The notes under the pieces: model-generated
Told to the model about the DNA's origin: nothing
Databases searched by the model: none
What the model saw: only the letters and a program-made list of their open reading frames with translations
Translations under genes and position numbers: made by a program
Shown: piece by piece, positions 46,748 to 61,700 of the stretch
Position numbering within the stretch: the first letter of the stretch is position 1
Layout of the letters: the number at the start of each line of letters is the position of its first letter
Origin: Xestospongia muta
Lineage: Eukaryota > Porifera > Demospongiae > Haplosclerida > Petrosiidae
Direction of reading: 5' to 3'
DNA length: 64,000 bases
Assembly (NCBI GenBank): GCA_963693285.1
Contig: OY848917.1
Span: 24,424,745 to 24,488,744 of the forward strand

Positions 46748-49700
46748 ATGTCTCTACGAAGCAGCGAGCAATCGCATACACACCTCCTTGATCAAGATAT
46801 GGCTACTGCTGTTCAGAAATATTTTGCTGAAAGTTATCGTCAGAAATTCATGGCAGCCTTTCCAGAGCTGACAGCCCTCCTGACTGATGATGGTATACGT
46901 GATATTGAGATTAGTGACGGTATACAACATTTAAAAGAAGTGTGTGCAGTTCTAGTGTAGTAGCATTGTTGATAATTTTTAAAATAGTAATGGTATAGAT
47001 AGTAATATCTATGGTAAATGTGTACCTTATTAGAGTTTTATTTGAAAGAGTTACAGCCAGAGAGCCACATGAATTAAGATAGTTTACATCTATGTGCAGA
47101 TAATCAACATTGAGAACCCATAAAAATATGAGGCTTTTTATGGGCTCCTGTTAACATGTATAGTTAGACTGCTATTGAGCTGGGATATGAATACATGACC
47201 TACCTTTATAGGATGTATGATTATATTATATGGGATCTTTTCACTTTTTAGGTACTGGACTATAATGTTCCTCATGGTGAGCCATACATGTGTTCACATA
47301 CAAAACAAATTATAACTAATAACAACTGGTTGTATGTACATTTGTTGGTTGGTAAAACAACAATGTATTAATAATTTTGAAAATTTCAGGAAGTCTTTAT
47401 AGAATGACACATATAAAATGCCACATATACTTAAAGTTATATAAAGTTATTGATTTATTTATTTAGTTGATAGACATACTATAGTTTGGTATATATGTAT
47501 GTACATGTAAGTATTATAATGGTTAAAATACAATATACATTAGGTTTAAGAGTAGTCTAGGAGTTGTGTGTTGTGTTATATTTCTAAAGGTTATTTTTTT
47601 CGTAATGTATTTGTTTATGATACTGCCTTCTTGTGTAGGTAAATGTAATCGTGGGTTAATGGTTGTAGCTTCCCTACGTCATATATGTGATAGAGAATTA
47701 ACTGATGATGAAGAGAAGAAGGCTATTATACTAGGATGGTGTGTAGAATGGGTAAGTATGTACATGTACATAATAGAAGATAGTGTGTAGAATGGGTAAG
47801 TATGTACATTTGCTTAAATATGCTTTGTAGAATGGGTAAGTATGTACATGTACATGTACATACTAGGATAGTGTGTAAGGTGGGTAAGCATATATTTGTG
47901 CCTACTATGCCTTGACTGACCAATCAGATTGCTCTATTTCAGATTAATAAAAAACTTATACACGTCACTGAGAGGTGTATAAATTCTTATGCACTTTCTT
48001 CTTAGGCTATGATTTATTTATTGTGGCTATAGCAATCAATTTGCCAGTTGGAATTCGTATGATGCCTTGCTAAACATCAAAGTAGAGGATGGGGTTAATT
48101 AAGCTGTTCCAGTCCAAGCACATGAGTATAATATCCTTGTTGTATATTATAAACAAAACCATAGATAAAAAAACCATTTCTTCTACTACAATTAAAATGG
48201 TAAGCGTTTTTTGTTAGCTTATGTTAATAAGTAAATCTTATGTGTCTAAAGCAGCAGACAGTGTATCTAATTGATCAATTGAAATGAAGCAATCTGATTG
48301 GTCACTCACTGTATTATAGTGTAGATATGACCGAAAAAAATGGCCACCGCATTTAATCTTTACATTATGCTGCTTTAAAAATGACTCCATAATAGAGTTA
48401 TTAAGCTTAGTTAAGCATTTACTTGCCATTATTGAGTATTTTTTTAACTACAGAGACACCTTAGTTTGTTATAAAAAGTTTCTAATGTAGAAAACAAGTA
48501 ATTAAAACATTTCCAAAAAATTAAAGATGATGTAGTAATAACAATCCCAAAAAAAGAAAGGAACAAAGTAGAGATGACCACATAAATTCATAATAAAATC
48601 TCTACATAAGTAGCCAGGAAAAGCTGTAAAGTACAATTTCACATTTCATTTCCATTTACAGAACACTGCAATAATTTGATATATAAAACTCATGTTGTAC
48701 TGATTGGCTTATTATGTAGGGATTTAATAAGGATTTGTGTGTTTATCCATACCTTGTTTCTTTTTTGTCATTGTAATCCCTACATTATCTTTCATTTTTT
48801 CGAAATGTTTTGTAGATACAGTATATGTGGTATGTATTTATATTAGTAATGTCTAGTTTTGCATAATAGGTGTTTTTTACTCTATTATACATTATGCATG
48901 TATGTTTACAAAGAAGATATTAACAGGCTGTTATCTTTTACTTAAGCTCCAAGCTTTTTTCCTGGTGGCTGACGATGTAATGGATCAGTCTAAAACAAGG
49001 AGAGGACAGCCTTGTTGGTACACTAAGGTACAGTGGACATCATCATGTACACAAGTAACAATAAATCATGGTATTACTTGATTATTATGAGTGTTATTGA
49101 TGATTTGGTTTGAGTTGATTCACTCTATTGATGTTTGTGCTGCTTACAAAGATTAGTCTCACGTGAATTGACATGATATTGTCATAGCATTTACTTAATG
49201 GCAAATATTACTGACATTATATACTGTCATTAAACTGGGGCATCCTGCTTATATTTAACTCTTATTGCCTTGATGTTATCAAATATAATACTAATGCGTA
49301 CATCCACACATATGTGTGACCAAGAACCATTAGCATTGTGAAGGAGTGTCCAACTTCCATAACTAACTGTTGTCAAATCAAGGCTTAGAAAATATGTCCA
49401 TATATGGGCATAACTGCTAAGTGATTTGCATTTTAATTGCTTGTTGGGTGTAACCTCTTGGCTTGTTGCGCTTCAAATAGATAAATTTAGTATAAGTATA
49501 CAAAGCAACAACAACCACTCCTGTCCAAGCTAGAGATCTAATTGTTATAATTATTCAGATGCAAGGTAACTGCAAAGTGTGCTCGTGTTCTGTGTGGACA
49601 AGGTGTCAAGCCAAAGTGCCTATTTCATTATATCACACAGCAAGGAAACAACCAAAACATTCATTACCCTTGTCATAGATGCAAAAAGCTGGCAGAAATC

Positions 49701-52700
49701 TCTCTGCAAGAACTGCAGCAACTTCACTAGCCTGAGATTAGTCTTCATGTAGTAACAGAGAATTTGTCTTGTTGAATAAAGAGAAATATGTTGTTCAACT
49801 GTTTCCACGTCTTAAAGACAAAAGCCTCCATAACCTCCATGTCTAATTCTTTAAAATGTTTCTCGATGTACATAACTTCTTTCTTTCTAAGTTTCAACTT
49901 TATTTTACTCCCCATAAATGATTGTAATAATATTCATTGTTCCGTCACGTACTTAACAGTACTTATGCTATATAAGTGTATTTTCCTTATATGCAATAAT
50001 CCCTGACTGTATTTCAACAATGGTTAGAATACAAATATAATGTGAGTTGGATGCTCCTTCACATCTCTTCGTTACAATCATGCACTCCTGGTGTGAGTTA
50101 TACTGGCAAGTACAGAACAAATCAGATGCAACCTAAATCAAACTTAACTGGTACACACAGATCATACTCAAATTTGCTAGCTAGTATATATGTGTTTCTG
50201 GCTCTGTACTTGCAAATTATATCAGTGTACTTGTGCATGAGTAAAAGTCTGAGCATCAAGCTTTCTGCGTTCATGAAAGACTTCAACCGTGGTAATGAGT
50301 TACATTGTACATGTAGTTTAAAATGATCTTTAACTACAATGTAAACTTTGTATGTGAAACATTAACCCATTTGTTGAAGTGAGTCAAAGATTCACCACTT
50401 ATTGATTTGTTTCTATAGAACTGCTAGTCTTTTCCAATTGAAATTTCGGATTTATAATTTAGACTAACTAGTGCACACTAAAAGCTGTTTTCTTGTTCAT
50501 TATTCCATTGAAGGATGTGGCATACATAAATGTACTCTCTTGCTTGTATGTGATAGGGTTAGGGTGCTACTTGCGAGTATTAAGTTATGGCCTTGTCTTC
50601 TTCTTGCAGCTGACTTGTGAGTTTGACTTAAGTTTTAACTGACATGTAGCACATGTCAGGTACAGTACATGATGTACTGTACCTACAATTCAGTCTACTT
50701 GTTGGTGCTTCTCTTTCATATCCAGTGGCTAACTATTTTTCTTTCAAACTATATTCCATATTACATTTCAAATGTTATTGCAAGGTTATTGAATTCTTTG
50801 AGTCCTTTATCTCTTGTTTGTGTTCAAGCTTAAGACTGTTTATATGTTACATTAGTCATGATATGTCATGATCATAAGTTGTTATATGAATGAAATGACA
50901 TGCAAGTCCTTCTTTCAGTAGTGTCAATGAAAAACTTGAATTACTAGTAAGGCTGGGCCAAATTTTAGTAACTTTATTTGAAGCTTCCATCAAGTAAAAG
51001 TTCAAAGGCTTCAAAGCTTCACCTTCTGTTGTCTTGTATAAACAAACACTCTAATAAGCAGTCAGTTAGCTCTCAGTTTTGACACATAAAATAAAAAAAT
51101 AAGTGCATAGACATTACTTGGTTTGAAGCAACTGTATAGTTGTGTTACAGTCTGTCCTGTTGAAAAAAAAGTATTTGGAAGTAGTTGATTGGCAGTACAT
51201 TGAGAAGAGTTTCTTGCTAGTATACAAAATAAAAGAAATCTCTTTTTATTGTGTCTCCATCAATTGTGAAGCAAGGTAATATGAGGAGGTGAATTTTCTG
51301 ACAAACGTGTTAATTACATGTTAAGCTCCATTTAATGTTGGTATAGTTTCTGGTCCCTGCAAACGTTTGATTTTTTGTTACAGGTAAAATAAAGAGAAGG
51401 TAGTGTATTGATAATCTCAACAGTGACAATTTTTTTGTTACGTTCTTCTGTGGATCTGTGCTTTAAGCATCTTATGTTCATTGCTGATGACAATGTTAGA
51501 GAATGTGTGGAGGAAGAAATGGTTATAAGAATAGAGACTTTACCAAGTCCTGACGATCTAGAGTCACATGATTCTGGAATGAGTCCAGCAAGACAAAAAA
51601 ATCTCTTTAAATTGATGTATTACAGGATTGCTTTCAAGCAGGAACATATATCTTGTCGATGACTGGAAATTCTAATACTGACTTTAAACATACCTACAGA
51701 GTATAAGCTACACAGTTAAACTCTCCAAGTCCTCTCCTTTTTAAATCACCCTAAAAAGATCACATTGGCTGCTTGATTGTGAACAGATATATTATCTGAA
51801 TCTGATAATTTTTAGTCAGCTTTGTCTTGCCCAAGACATGCTTTTGTTTAGTATTATAAATTCCTCCCTACATAGAACAGTGTAGCCAGGTTAAGGCACT
51901 TCATCAACTCTTTAAACTCACAAAACTCTACTAACCATATTGACTTGTTACAGAACAGTAGTGGGGTCTTACCATCCAATCTAGTATACTCTAGAAAAGT
52001 GAAGAACTCTAACTGGACAATTTTGTAGGGTTGTATGATAAAGAGTGCTTGGATTTTGGATGATTATGAAGATTGGTGGCTAGGCATACACTCCACTTTT
52101 TCTTTCTTTAGTGGTTTTCAGTAGTACTTCCACACAACTGAGTGAGCAATACCTGAACTAGAACCAGGAGTAATAGCACATGCACTAGGAGTAACTATTT
52201 CAGCTAACCATAATCTGCCCATATGTAGGTTATGGCTAATACATATGTGTAAGGGTTGAGTATGATACTTTGAAGTAATGATATGGCTTTGAATATTCTG
52301 CATTATTTGAAAAAATTCAAAATATTTTAATATTTGTTTCATTTATCTTTAAAATAGTATGGTTTGCTTTAGATGATGCTACGGAATTTGTTGACCAAAT
52401 CATTATAAGCATTATTGTTATATTAATATCTTGTGGTTAATTAAGGCTATTTTTGCCTAATGTTATTGATGTATTTGTATGTGGAAGATCGTTATCTTAC
52501 TCTTTTGTTTTAATGATTTTGTTGAGGGACTTGAGGTATACTTTTGTTCAATGTAATGCTATTACACAATCAAAGGTTTAGTTAGAGGTAGTAGCTGATT
52601 TCCAAGTAGGTTTGTTAACATGATAGATTGTTATAAAGTTGCTGCCATTAGGAGTTCTTTGATGTTTGTATGTTTAGAAGGTATTTTGTGTTCAAAACTC

Positions 52701-55700
52701 TATTGTTCCCATTATTGTATTCAGAATGATGTATGACAGTTTTAATATATGTTACTGTAGTAGTTCGATCCCACATACATGTATTAATACAGGTGTGTCC
52801 ATTTCCTATTGATTTTTCTATTGATAAAATTTTGTGAATTTTAAAAGAAATGATTGAAATTAACTGTATAAACTGTAACTGTCAATGCATGTTGGAACCA
52901 ATGAATTTCATTACTGTTATTGCAAGCTTTTTGAATTGAGGCTTGTAAACTTACATAACTCAAAAATTGTTTCTGAGTAACTTTTGCCTACTCTCAAATC
53001 TTCTTAATTATTAAGTCTTTTCATAAGTCAGACATTTTAAACCCCATTTTGTCATAATGTCTCATGTCTTTTATTGTAAAGTCCATATCATCCAAAACAA
53101 TTAGGATGATATTTTTGATTATAGTCCAGTTATTAAGTAGATAGATATTCCAAATTGCATTTCCTATTGTATATCCAAACTTGGTAGGTGTTCAAAGGAA
53201 TAACACAACAACTCATTTTTGTATGCTTGTTACATTCATTACAAGGGCAAGCTGTTATATTTACTCTATCCATTAAAGCAGTTGGTTGTCCAGTATACAT
53301 TTGGGCCACTGCTATTATTGTGTAGAGTAAATATGTTTTGTTTTTTGTTAAGATTGGTAAATTTGATTTATTTTATATATAGAAATTTTGTCAACATTTC
53401 TGTTGTTTTAAGATTTTGTTACTGTTATTTTAATATGATAGTGATTGAAGCTGTCAATTACTGTCAATGTAATATGACAGTGATGGAAAGTGTTTGATTA
53501 CAGTCAATGGTGTCTATATACATGTACTGTAGTCTTGGTAAGATTATGTGTCATTACTAATATGAGGTAGTCATGACAGTGTTGATGAGTGGAACTTTAC
53601 TTCCATCTATTGTTGACAATGTAGCAGTGTTAGTGTGTTACTATATCAAACTTTTAAAATAAAGCCACTGCTTCATAAATCACATCCTTTCTTCTTAGTT
53701 ATACACCAAGGTTGAGGCAGATACATGATTTCTATACCCATGGCCACAGGACAGAGGTGTATAAACACATAGCTAATGAAACCAAAGTGTATAACTGACC
53801 TGTATCATGTTGACCAATCAGATTGCTTCATTTCAATTGCCGCATTAGATATGTTCAGTCTGCTGCTTTGGATATGTGTGGGACTGTGTGTCAATGTCTG
53901 CTTATTAGCTTTAGTTAACAAAGAAACTTTTGCCATTGTTCTTGCAATAGAAAAATGACTTCTTATTTATACTTTTGTTTACAATACACAACAAGACTAT
54001 TCTGCTAGAGTGTTTCACCTACCTTAGGCCCACCTTCGACTTTGATGTTCAGTTGAGCATCATATTGATTAGTTAAAGATTCCAACTTGGCTTTTTAGCA
54101 ATAGTTGTTATATCTAAACAGAGGATTATACTCCAAAATCTATGATGGCATTGAAGCTCATGGAAATCTTTTATTTAGTATTAGATTCTGTCAATTAGAA
54201 GATTGAGTCATTGAAATAGTCTCATAGGCTAGTATGTTGATTTCATTGAAAACTATGAAATTAACTCTCGATCAAAAAAGATAATAATAAAAATTGAATC
54301 TTTCATTAACATTGGTTGGTATACCATTTTTAAAATAATTTTATTATTTAGAAATAATGCATTATATAATAAACTATGTTTGTATTTACTGTTCAGTGGT
54401 CATATACGACAATACTTCTAACTAAATTAATTCTTTTTGTATTCATAACTTTGCGAGCATCGGGAGAAACTTAATTACTATTGCTATTCCAGCAATTAAT
54501 TTGACTCCTGTTCTTGCAACTGTTCCAAATCCTGTTTTTACTTCTTTAGGAGCACCCAATGCTTTGGCCAGATTCTTAGCATAATTTTGGCAGCTGTTCA
54601 AAGTAGCTTGATATGCTCCCATCTGTTGTAGTACAACATAGGCTGTTTCAAAGATCTGTAGAAGGGACTTTTTAATTGGACCAAGAGGAATTTGCCTATA
54701 TTCTTTAAAGTCATCATCCATAATGCCAAATTGCATTACAACTTGCAACTCTTTCTCTATGTTTTTCCGATCAAGGTCTAACTCAATAAAAAAGGTTGAT
54801 TCTTTCTTTTTGTCATACTCAAACATAAGAGCATAATGGCCAAACAAACTTGCACTTAAAAGGTAAACATTCCAAACTTCTGTTTCTTGCGACCATCCAT
54901 ACTTGTCAGCCATTGAACGAAAAAATTCCATGACTCTTTTAAGGTATTCTTCTTTTTGTTCATTATAAGTATGAGCTGTTGTCCTGAATTGTTTAGCAAT
55001 ACGTGTTGTTTCTTCTGAAGCCATGACTATTACAGTGAGCTAATAGAATTGTTTGGCAATTTTTGTTGAAATAGTCCTTTGGACAGTTTTTAAATACATG
55101 TAGTCAGTCATATATAATTACATGTAATTACATGTATTGACATTGTTCTAGTGAGAAACTTTTATGTCATCTCTGCTGTCTTGTATATTGATAGGTCATA
55201 AGTAATTAATCAGAGACAGTTGCTAGTGTAAAAAACATTTTAAAAGTGACACCAATTGAGAATCGCTTAGTATAGTTCTCTATTTAAAATTGCTTTTATT
55301 AGCTACATTTCCAGTCATAGGAAAACCAGTTTAGACTAGCTGTACAAACATTTACATGATGGTAGACTTTAATTTACATATACTTGTGCATGGCAGCCAA
55401 TGCCTTCAATAAGTCTCATACAGAACTAAAGATTCAGCTTCAAAGTTTCCAGACCTTTGATACTCTAGTTACTCTGTAGTTTTTGCATTTTTTAATCTTC
55501 CAAACTACAATTAACAAATTTAAAGAGTAGGTGTAACAGGAATTTCTATTACTTAGTAAGCATAACGTGAGTAAGCAAAGTGGGAATAGCCAACTAGTAC
55601 AAATCCACACAAATCACACACACTTCTCTCAATTATGTTAACACTTCTTATGATTTTTTAGAATTTCTAATATCACAAAGGATGCAAAAAATCACTCCCA

Positions 55701-58700
55701 GGTATTGTTCATATATCAAACATTATAAATCCATTTTATCATAATCTCTCATTTCTTTTACTGTGAAGTAATTATTGTCCAAAACAATTATAAGGTGATT
55801 TTTTTAAAATATAGTTTTGTTAGTAACTAAACAGTCGTTCCAAATTCCTTTTCCTTGTGATCATCCAAACATGATAACTATTGAAGGAGTAACTCAATGA
55901 TTCTCATTTGTATGCCTCTTTGTGTTCACTATGAAAGCAAGGTGTTATGTTCACTCAATGCAAAAAACCAGTTGATCGTCCAGTATACATGTGGGCCATT
56001 TTTATTGCCGTGTATAGTAAATGTGTCTTATATGTTGTTAAGAATGTTGAAGTTGATTAATTTTATAGAAACTTTGTCAAGATTTCTGTTGTTTCAGATT
56101 TTGTTGCTGTCATTTTAATATGACAGTGATTAAATTTCTTTGATGTTTGTATGTTTAGAAGGTATTTTGTGTTCAAAACTCTATTGTTCCCATTATTGTA
56201 TTCAGTATGATGTATGACAGTTTTAATATATGTTACTGTAGTAGTTCGACCCCACATATATGTATTAATACAGGTGTGTCCATTTCCTATTGGTGTTTCT
56301 ATTGATAAAATTTTGTGAATTTTAAAAGAAATGATTGAAATTAACTGTATAAACTGTAACTGTCAATACATGTTGGAACCAATGAATTTCATTACTGTTA
56401 TTGCAAGGTCTTTGAATTGAGGCTTGTAAACCTACATAACTTGAAAATTGTTTATGAGTAACTTCTGCCTACTCTCAAATCTTCAGAATTCTCAGGTCTT
56501 TTCATAAGTCAGACATTTTAAACCCCATTTCATCATAATGTCTCATGTCTTTTATTGTAAAGTCCGTATCATCCAAAACAATTAGGATGATAATTTTCAT
56601 TATAGTCCAGTTAGTAAGTAGATAGATATTCCAAATTGCATTTCCTTTTGAACATCCAAACTTGGTAGGTGTTCAAAGGAATAACACAATGACTCTCTTT
56701 TTGTATGCTTGTTACATTCATTACAAGGGCAAGCTGTTATATCTACTCTATCCAAATAAACAGTTGGTTGTCCAGTATAGAATTGGGCCGCTGCTATTAT
56801 TGTGTAGAGTAAATATGTTTTGCATTTTGTTAAGACTGGTAAATTTGATTTAATTTATATATAGAAATTTTGTCAACATTTCTGTTGTTTTAAGATTTTG
56901 TTACTGTTATTTTAATGTGATAGTGATTGAAACTGTTAATTACTGTCAATGTAATTAATATAAATCATACCCACTTCTCTCAGCACTTTTTGTGACATTA
57001 TCTAACATTTCTAATCTCATAAAGGATGCCAAGAGTAGCTCCCACTTTTTCAGTTCAGACATTTTAAACCCATGGTATCGTATTCTCCCTTGTCTTGAAG
57101 TACAAAATAAGCTGTGTTAAAGATACAAACTTATATGGTTACCCATAATAATAAATTTGACCAAGCTAACGATAACAGTTATTAGATATGGGGCTAGTAC
57201 AGCATTAAATTATATGAGTTGTAGTCTATTTATAATTTTGATGTCCATTTAAATGTATTTTTATGCAATTCTATGTTGAAGACAACACAAATGAACATAA
57301 AATACAGATAAGAAGAATGTATTAATCAATATATAACATGTATGTGTGTGTATACATGTATATACATAATGTAGAAATGTATGACCATATGTATAATAAT
57401 ATGATAAATTGTATGTATGATTTTGCCTCCATATTAAACATTTATTATGGTAACAATAGAACCATAGACCTAGTAGGATGTATTGGAAGACATAATGATT
57501 TCCAGTACTGTTTGTGAAGTTACTTTTTTTAATACATAATAGTGGGTCGAAGTTTTACTTCATACTTTCTTGAGGTATACATTTTTTCTTCATTATATTC
57601 ACTATTTCAATAGAATCATCTACTAATTCCATATCTACTTGAGCCATTGTTATTACTGTTTGTGGTCAAGATGTTTTTTCTATTTCTAAGAATAGCAGAC
57701 TTGATGGATTTTATAGAGATATATCAATACTTTTATCATTTTATTATGAAAAGTTTCATTTCTGTCAATGTAATATGACAGTGATTGAATGTGTTAATTA
57801 ATTGCTGTCAATACAGTGATGTAAAGTTTTCATTGGTGTCAGTTTAATATGACAGTGATTGAAAGGGTTAATTAATTGCTGTCAATACAGTGATGGAAAG
57901 TTTCCATTGCTGCCAATGTAATATGACGGTGATGGAAAGTGTTTGATTACAGTCAATGGTGTCTATATACATGTACTGTAGTCTTTGAAAGGTTTTGTGT
58001 CATTGCTAATATGATAACACTTCATCCAAACAGTCTTAAGACCATCAGAATTGCTTTATATGCCAGATGGAAAAGACAGCAAGCAAAGAGTGTTTCTCTT
58101 TATTTGAGGAATTAAAGAAGTGGAACAATTTTAGCAGTTTAATTGTCTTATGTATAAATTATCTATTTTTGTTATAAGTCTAGTACATGTACATATTTGT
58201 CTATATGGACAATATGATTTGTTATTGACAATGTACTTGTTTCGCAATACCAAACCTTAAAAACACCCACGCACTACTACACAAAACACACATTTCTAAT
58301 GTCATAAGGAACACCAAGATTAGTTCTTAGTACATTTATATATGTCTGACCTTTAAACGCTATTGCATTATAACCTCCTGCATCTTAAAATTACTGATTA
58401 AGCTCTGTTAAAAATATAATTTCCTGTGATAGTGATTTCATGAAGATAATGTTGTTGTAGTTGAGGATAATTCTTTATACCATTCTCTAGAAAAAACACT
58501 ATTTACTTGTATTTACTATCATTTAATGATTTAATTCATGAGAAATCTCTAAATGTCTTTAATAAGATAAGGTGGACTTAGAAGACCTTTTCTTTATATG
58601 AATCAGGAGACAGAAGGAGATAAAATATTTTGAAGCCAAACCCTGAATAGTCTTGTCCATTGCAGCAGTTGTTACAAGTGTTGTTACTGCTTGATTGCTT

Positions 58701-61700
58701 ACAAGCTTGCTTTAAACTACAAGATATGTGGTTACTAAGTAGTAACTATGTAACCATGGGTACATATGATGTATTAAATGTGATGGTGCAAACTATTCCC
58801 ATCTACGTTATGTGTTTAATGTTTAATTCATTACCCTTGGTTAAAATGGGAAGAAATCATAACATTAATATACACCATAAGCTTTGTTAATGTGTTAAAG
58901 ATATGGCTACTACTGGTAGTGATTCACCATGTTCACTATATATGGCAGTTGTTAAATGTAAGACATTAACTTTTTAAACTTTTCTGACTTGTATTATTTT
59001 TTTAATTTGGTGCATTTTAATATTGAAGGGAATAAATAAAAATAAAAAATAATTTTATTAATTTGTTATACAAAAAATGTTTTAATTGCATATAAAATAT
59101 GTTAGAGTACATGTTGTATACATATAAATGTATTTACATGTACAATGTATGCATACATTTGTCTCCATGATGAATGTTCGGTGTGTCAGACATCTTAAAC
59201 CCATGGCATCGTAATAACCCACGTCTTGAAGTCAACATAAGCTCTGTTAAAGTGCCAGCAATATTGACTTTTCCAAGGTTACCATGGCAGTTGCTAATGT
59301 GGAACTATTGTAACATTTAATTCTCTGACTTCTAATCAATTTTAAGTTGATGCAGTTTTATGGTATCATGAGCATGTTGTACTAAGATTGCATTAATTAT
59401 ATATACAATATGACTATATTATATACATAATGTATAAATGTATGTACATGTGCAATGAATGTGCATATGCACTCAGTTTTATGATAAATATTCATTCTAC
59501 AATTTAGCCTGCCTTTTTAGAACCTGATTTCCAGTGCTACTTGTGAAGCTTCTTCTCTTCTTAGAATTGTTTTATGGCCTGTTTTTACTTCTTTAAGGAG
59601 ATGTATTACTTTAGCTAATTATTTTGCATAGTCATGACAGTTATTAATAATAAATCCATATTCTCCCATCCTTTGCATTACATCTTAGACCTTTTCAAAT
59701 ATCTGTACAAAAGATTTATTGATGGAACCAAGAGGCATTTCTTTATATTCTTGAACTTTATCTAAGAGTATATAAAATTGCATTATAACTTGTTGCTTTG
59801 TTTCAATGTTGTTTCTATTAATCCGTAAGTCAATAAAGATTTTTGTTGTCATTTTACTCAAACATTAATGTATCATAATGCTGTACTAAATTTTACTACC
59901 TGGCACATGCAGCATGCCAGGCTATCATAAAATCTCTTGGCTATATGTTATGTATAATTATGTAATGGATATATCTTTTTTCATTACTTTAATATTTTAT
60001 TGAATGTGACTTTTGACAGTAATGGATGAATTAAACTGCATCCTTTAACTGCCAATACATCACTGAATGAAGTAAACCCTAACTGCAAGCAATATCATCA
60101 TGGGTGTGACTGACAATGCTCAAAGCTTCTATAGCTTGCTGTTATATATTTCTAACATTCTATACCTATTAGACGTTCACTGACATTACTGCCAATTGTA
60201 CAATCTTACCAGCTCTGGTCAATGCTTCACTGTGAAGTCAGTATACTCAAAATGATCATGGAATTTTTTTCAATTATAATCTTGTTAGTAAGGAAATAAG
60301 CATTCTAAGTTGGTTTTCCTTGTGGCCATCCAAATTTGAAAGCTGTTGAAAGGAGGAACTCACTGACTCTCTTTTTGTATGTATCTTTATGTTCACTATA
60401 AGAGAAAGCTTGTCATATTCACTCTATCAAATTGGGCTATTATTATTGCTGTATATAGTAAATGGGTTTGTCTTTTAATAGGATCTGTGAACTTAATTTA
60501 TTTTATAGAGATTTTAACAACATTTTTGTGATTTTAACTGTCATTGTAATAAGATAGTCATTGAAGGTGTTAAGTAATTACTGTCAATGTAATATGACAG
60601 TGATGGAAAGTGTTTGATTGCAGTCATGAATTTGTATCTATATACATGTACTGTAGTCTTGGAAAATTATATGTCATGCTATTGTTAGTTAGTCATGACA
60701 GTATTATTGATTGAAACTTTACTTCATCTATTGTTCACAATGTAGTAGTGTAAGTATGTTATTATATCAAACTTCAAAAAAGAACCACTGCTCCACAAAT
60801 CATACCCATCCACTTTCTATGACATTATCTAACATTTCTAATATCATGAGGGATACCAAGACTAGCTTCCTGTTCCCAATGTTTTAATCAATGTACAACA
60901 TGAATATATTTGTATGATAATGTATAAGTGTATACACATCTACATCTTTGTGTACTATTAAATTAAAATTAATTTCTTTTTGTTTGTACTTATCTTTACA
61001 AGTTGCTGGTGATACTCTAGAAAGACTCCCAGCTATACATTTCAAATGCGACTTAAGAGTTGTATGTGTATTTTGGATTCTTTATCACCCAATGTTATAA
61101 TTATAATAATCAAAAATCATCAAATAAAACCTGAACTAAAGCAATATTTTAAAGTGTCATTAATTAAATGAATAATAACAAAATAATGTATTACAACTTT
61201 GAAATAATCTGGAAAAGAACTGCTGCAATGCCAGTAATCACACCTACTTCAGCAAGTGTGGTAACACCATTGATCACATGATCAGTAGCAGTAGCAGCAT
61301 CTACTGGTGCCCCAAGATCATTAGCAAGTAGCTTACAATACGTTTGACAATTGTTATCAAAAGCTCTATATCCTCCCATCTGACGTAAAACAGCATAAGC
61401 TCGGGCAAAAATTTTATAGCCACTAGCTGTGATCTTGCCCAAAGGAGACTGTTTTAGTTGTGGATAATTCTTAATATCCATTACAACAAAACGCATGATG
61501 ACTTCATATTTGTTTCCTTGCAATGATTGGGTTTTGAGCAACTCCATTGTAAAAGCCTTCCCAGTTGTTTCTGATTCAAACATGAGTGCCCAGTGACCAA
61601 AGGTCTTCTGTGAAAGAATGTAGACTTGCCATGATGTTTCCTCAGAAGGATGAGGATACAATTCTTTGTTTTTTACAAAAAAATCAACTGTTCGTCTTTT

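Larger units (their letters stand above)
49028..54442. other. FDPS2 intron 4, proximal part
   Basis: 5.4 kb with no gene I can support. An 84-codon frame at 51408-51662 is unrecognised and probably chance. From 52660 onward it contains the repeats described separately. Confidence 0.5.
55025..61190. other. FDPS2 intron 4, middle part: relics and repeats
   Basis: No intact gene. It holds several decayed copies of the H...NCQ family, the second 800-bp duplicate and a short tandem repeat, each listed separately. AT-rich filler is otherwise featureless. Confidence 0.55.

Noticed and set aside
51408..51662. 84-codon frame in FDPS2 intron 4
   Set aside because: A short acidic stretch looks protein-like, but there are no flanking splice sites in phase, no family match and a poor start context. 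It could be an old relic.
52755..52785. GTTCGATCCC box suggesting a tRNA or tRNA-derived SINE
   Set aside because: No matching A box or cloverleaf stems in the preceding 60 bases; the similar string near 56245 only reflects the 800-bp duplication.
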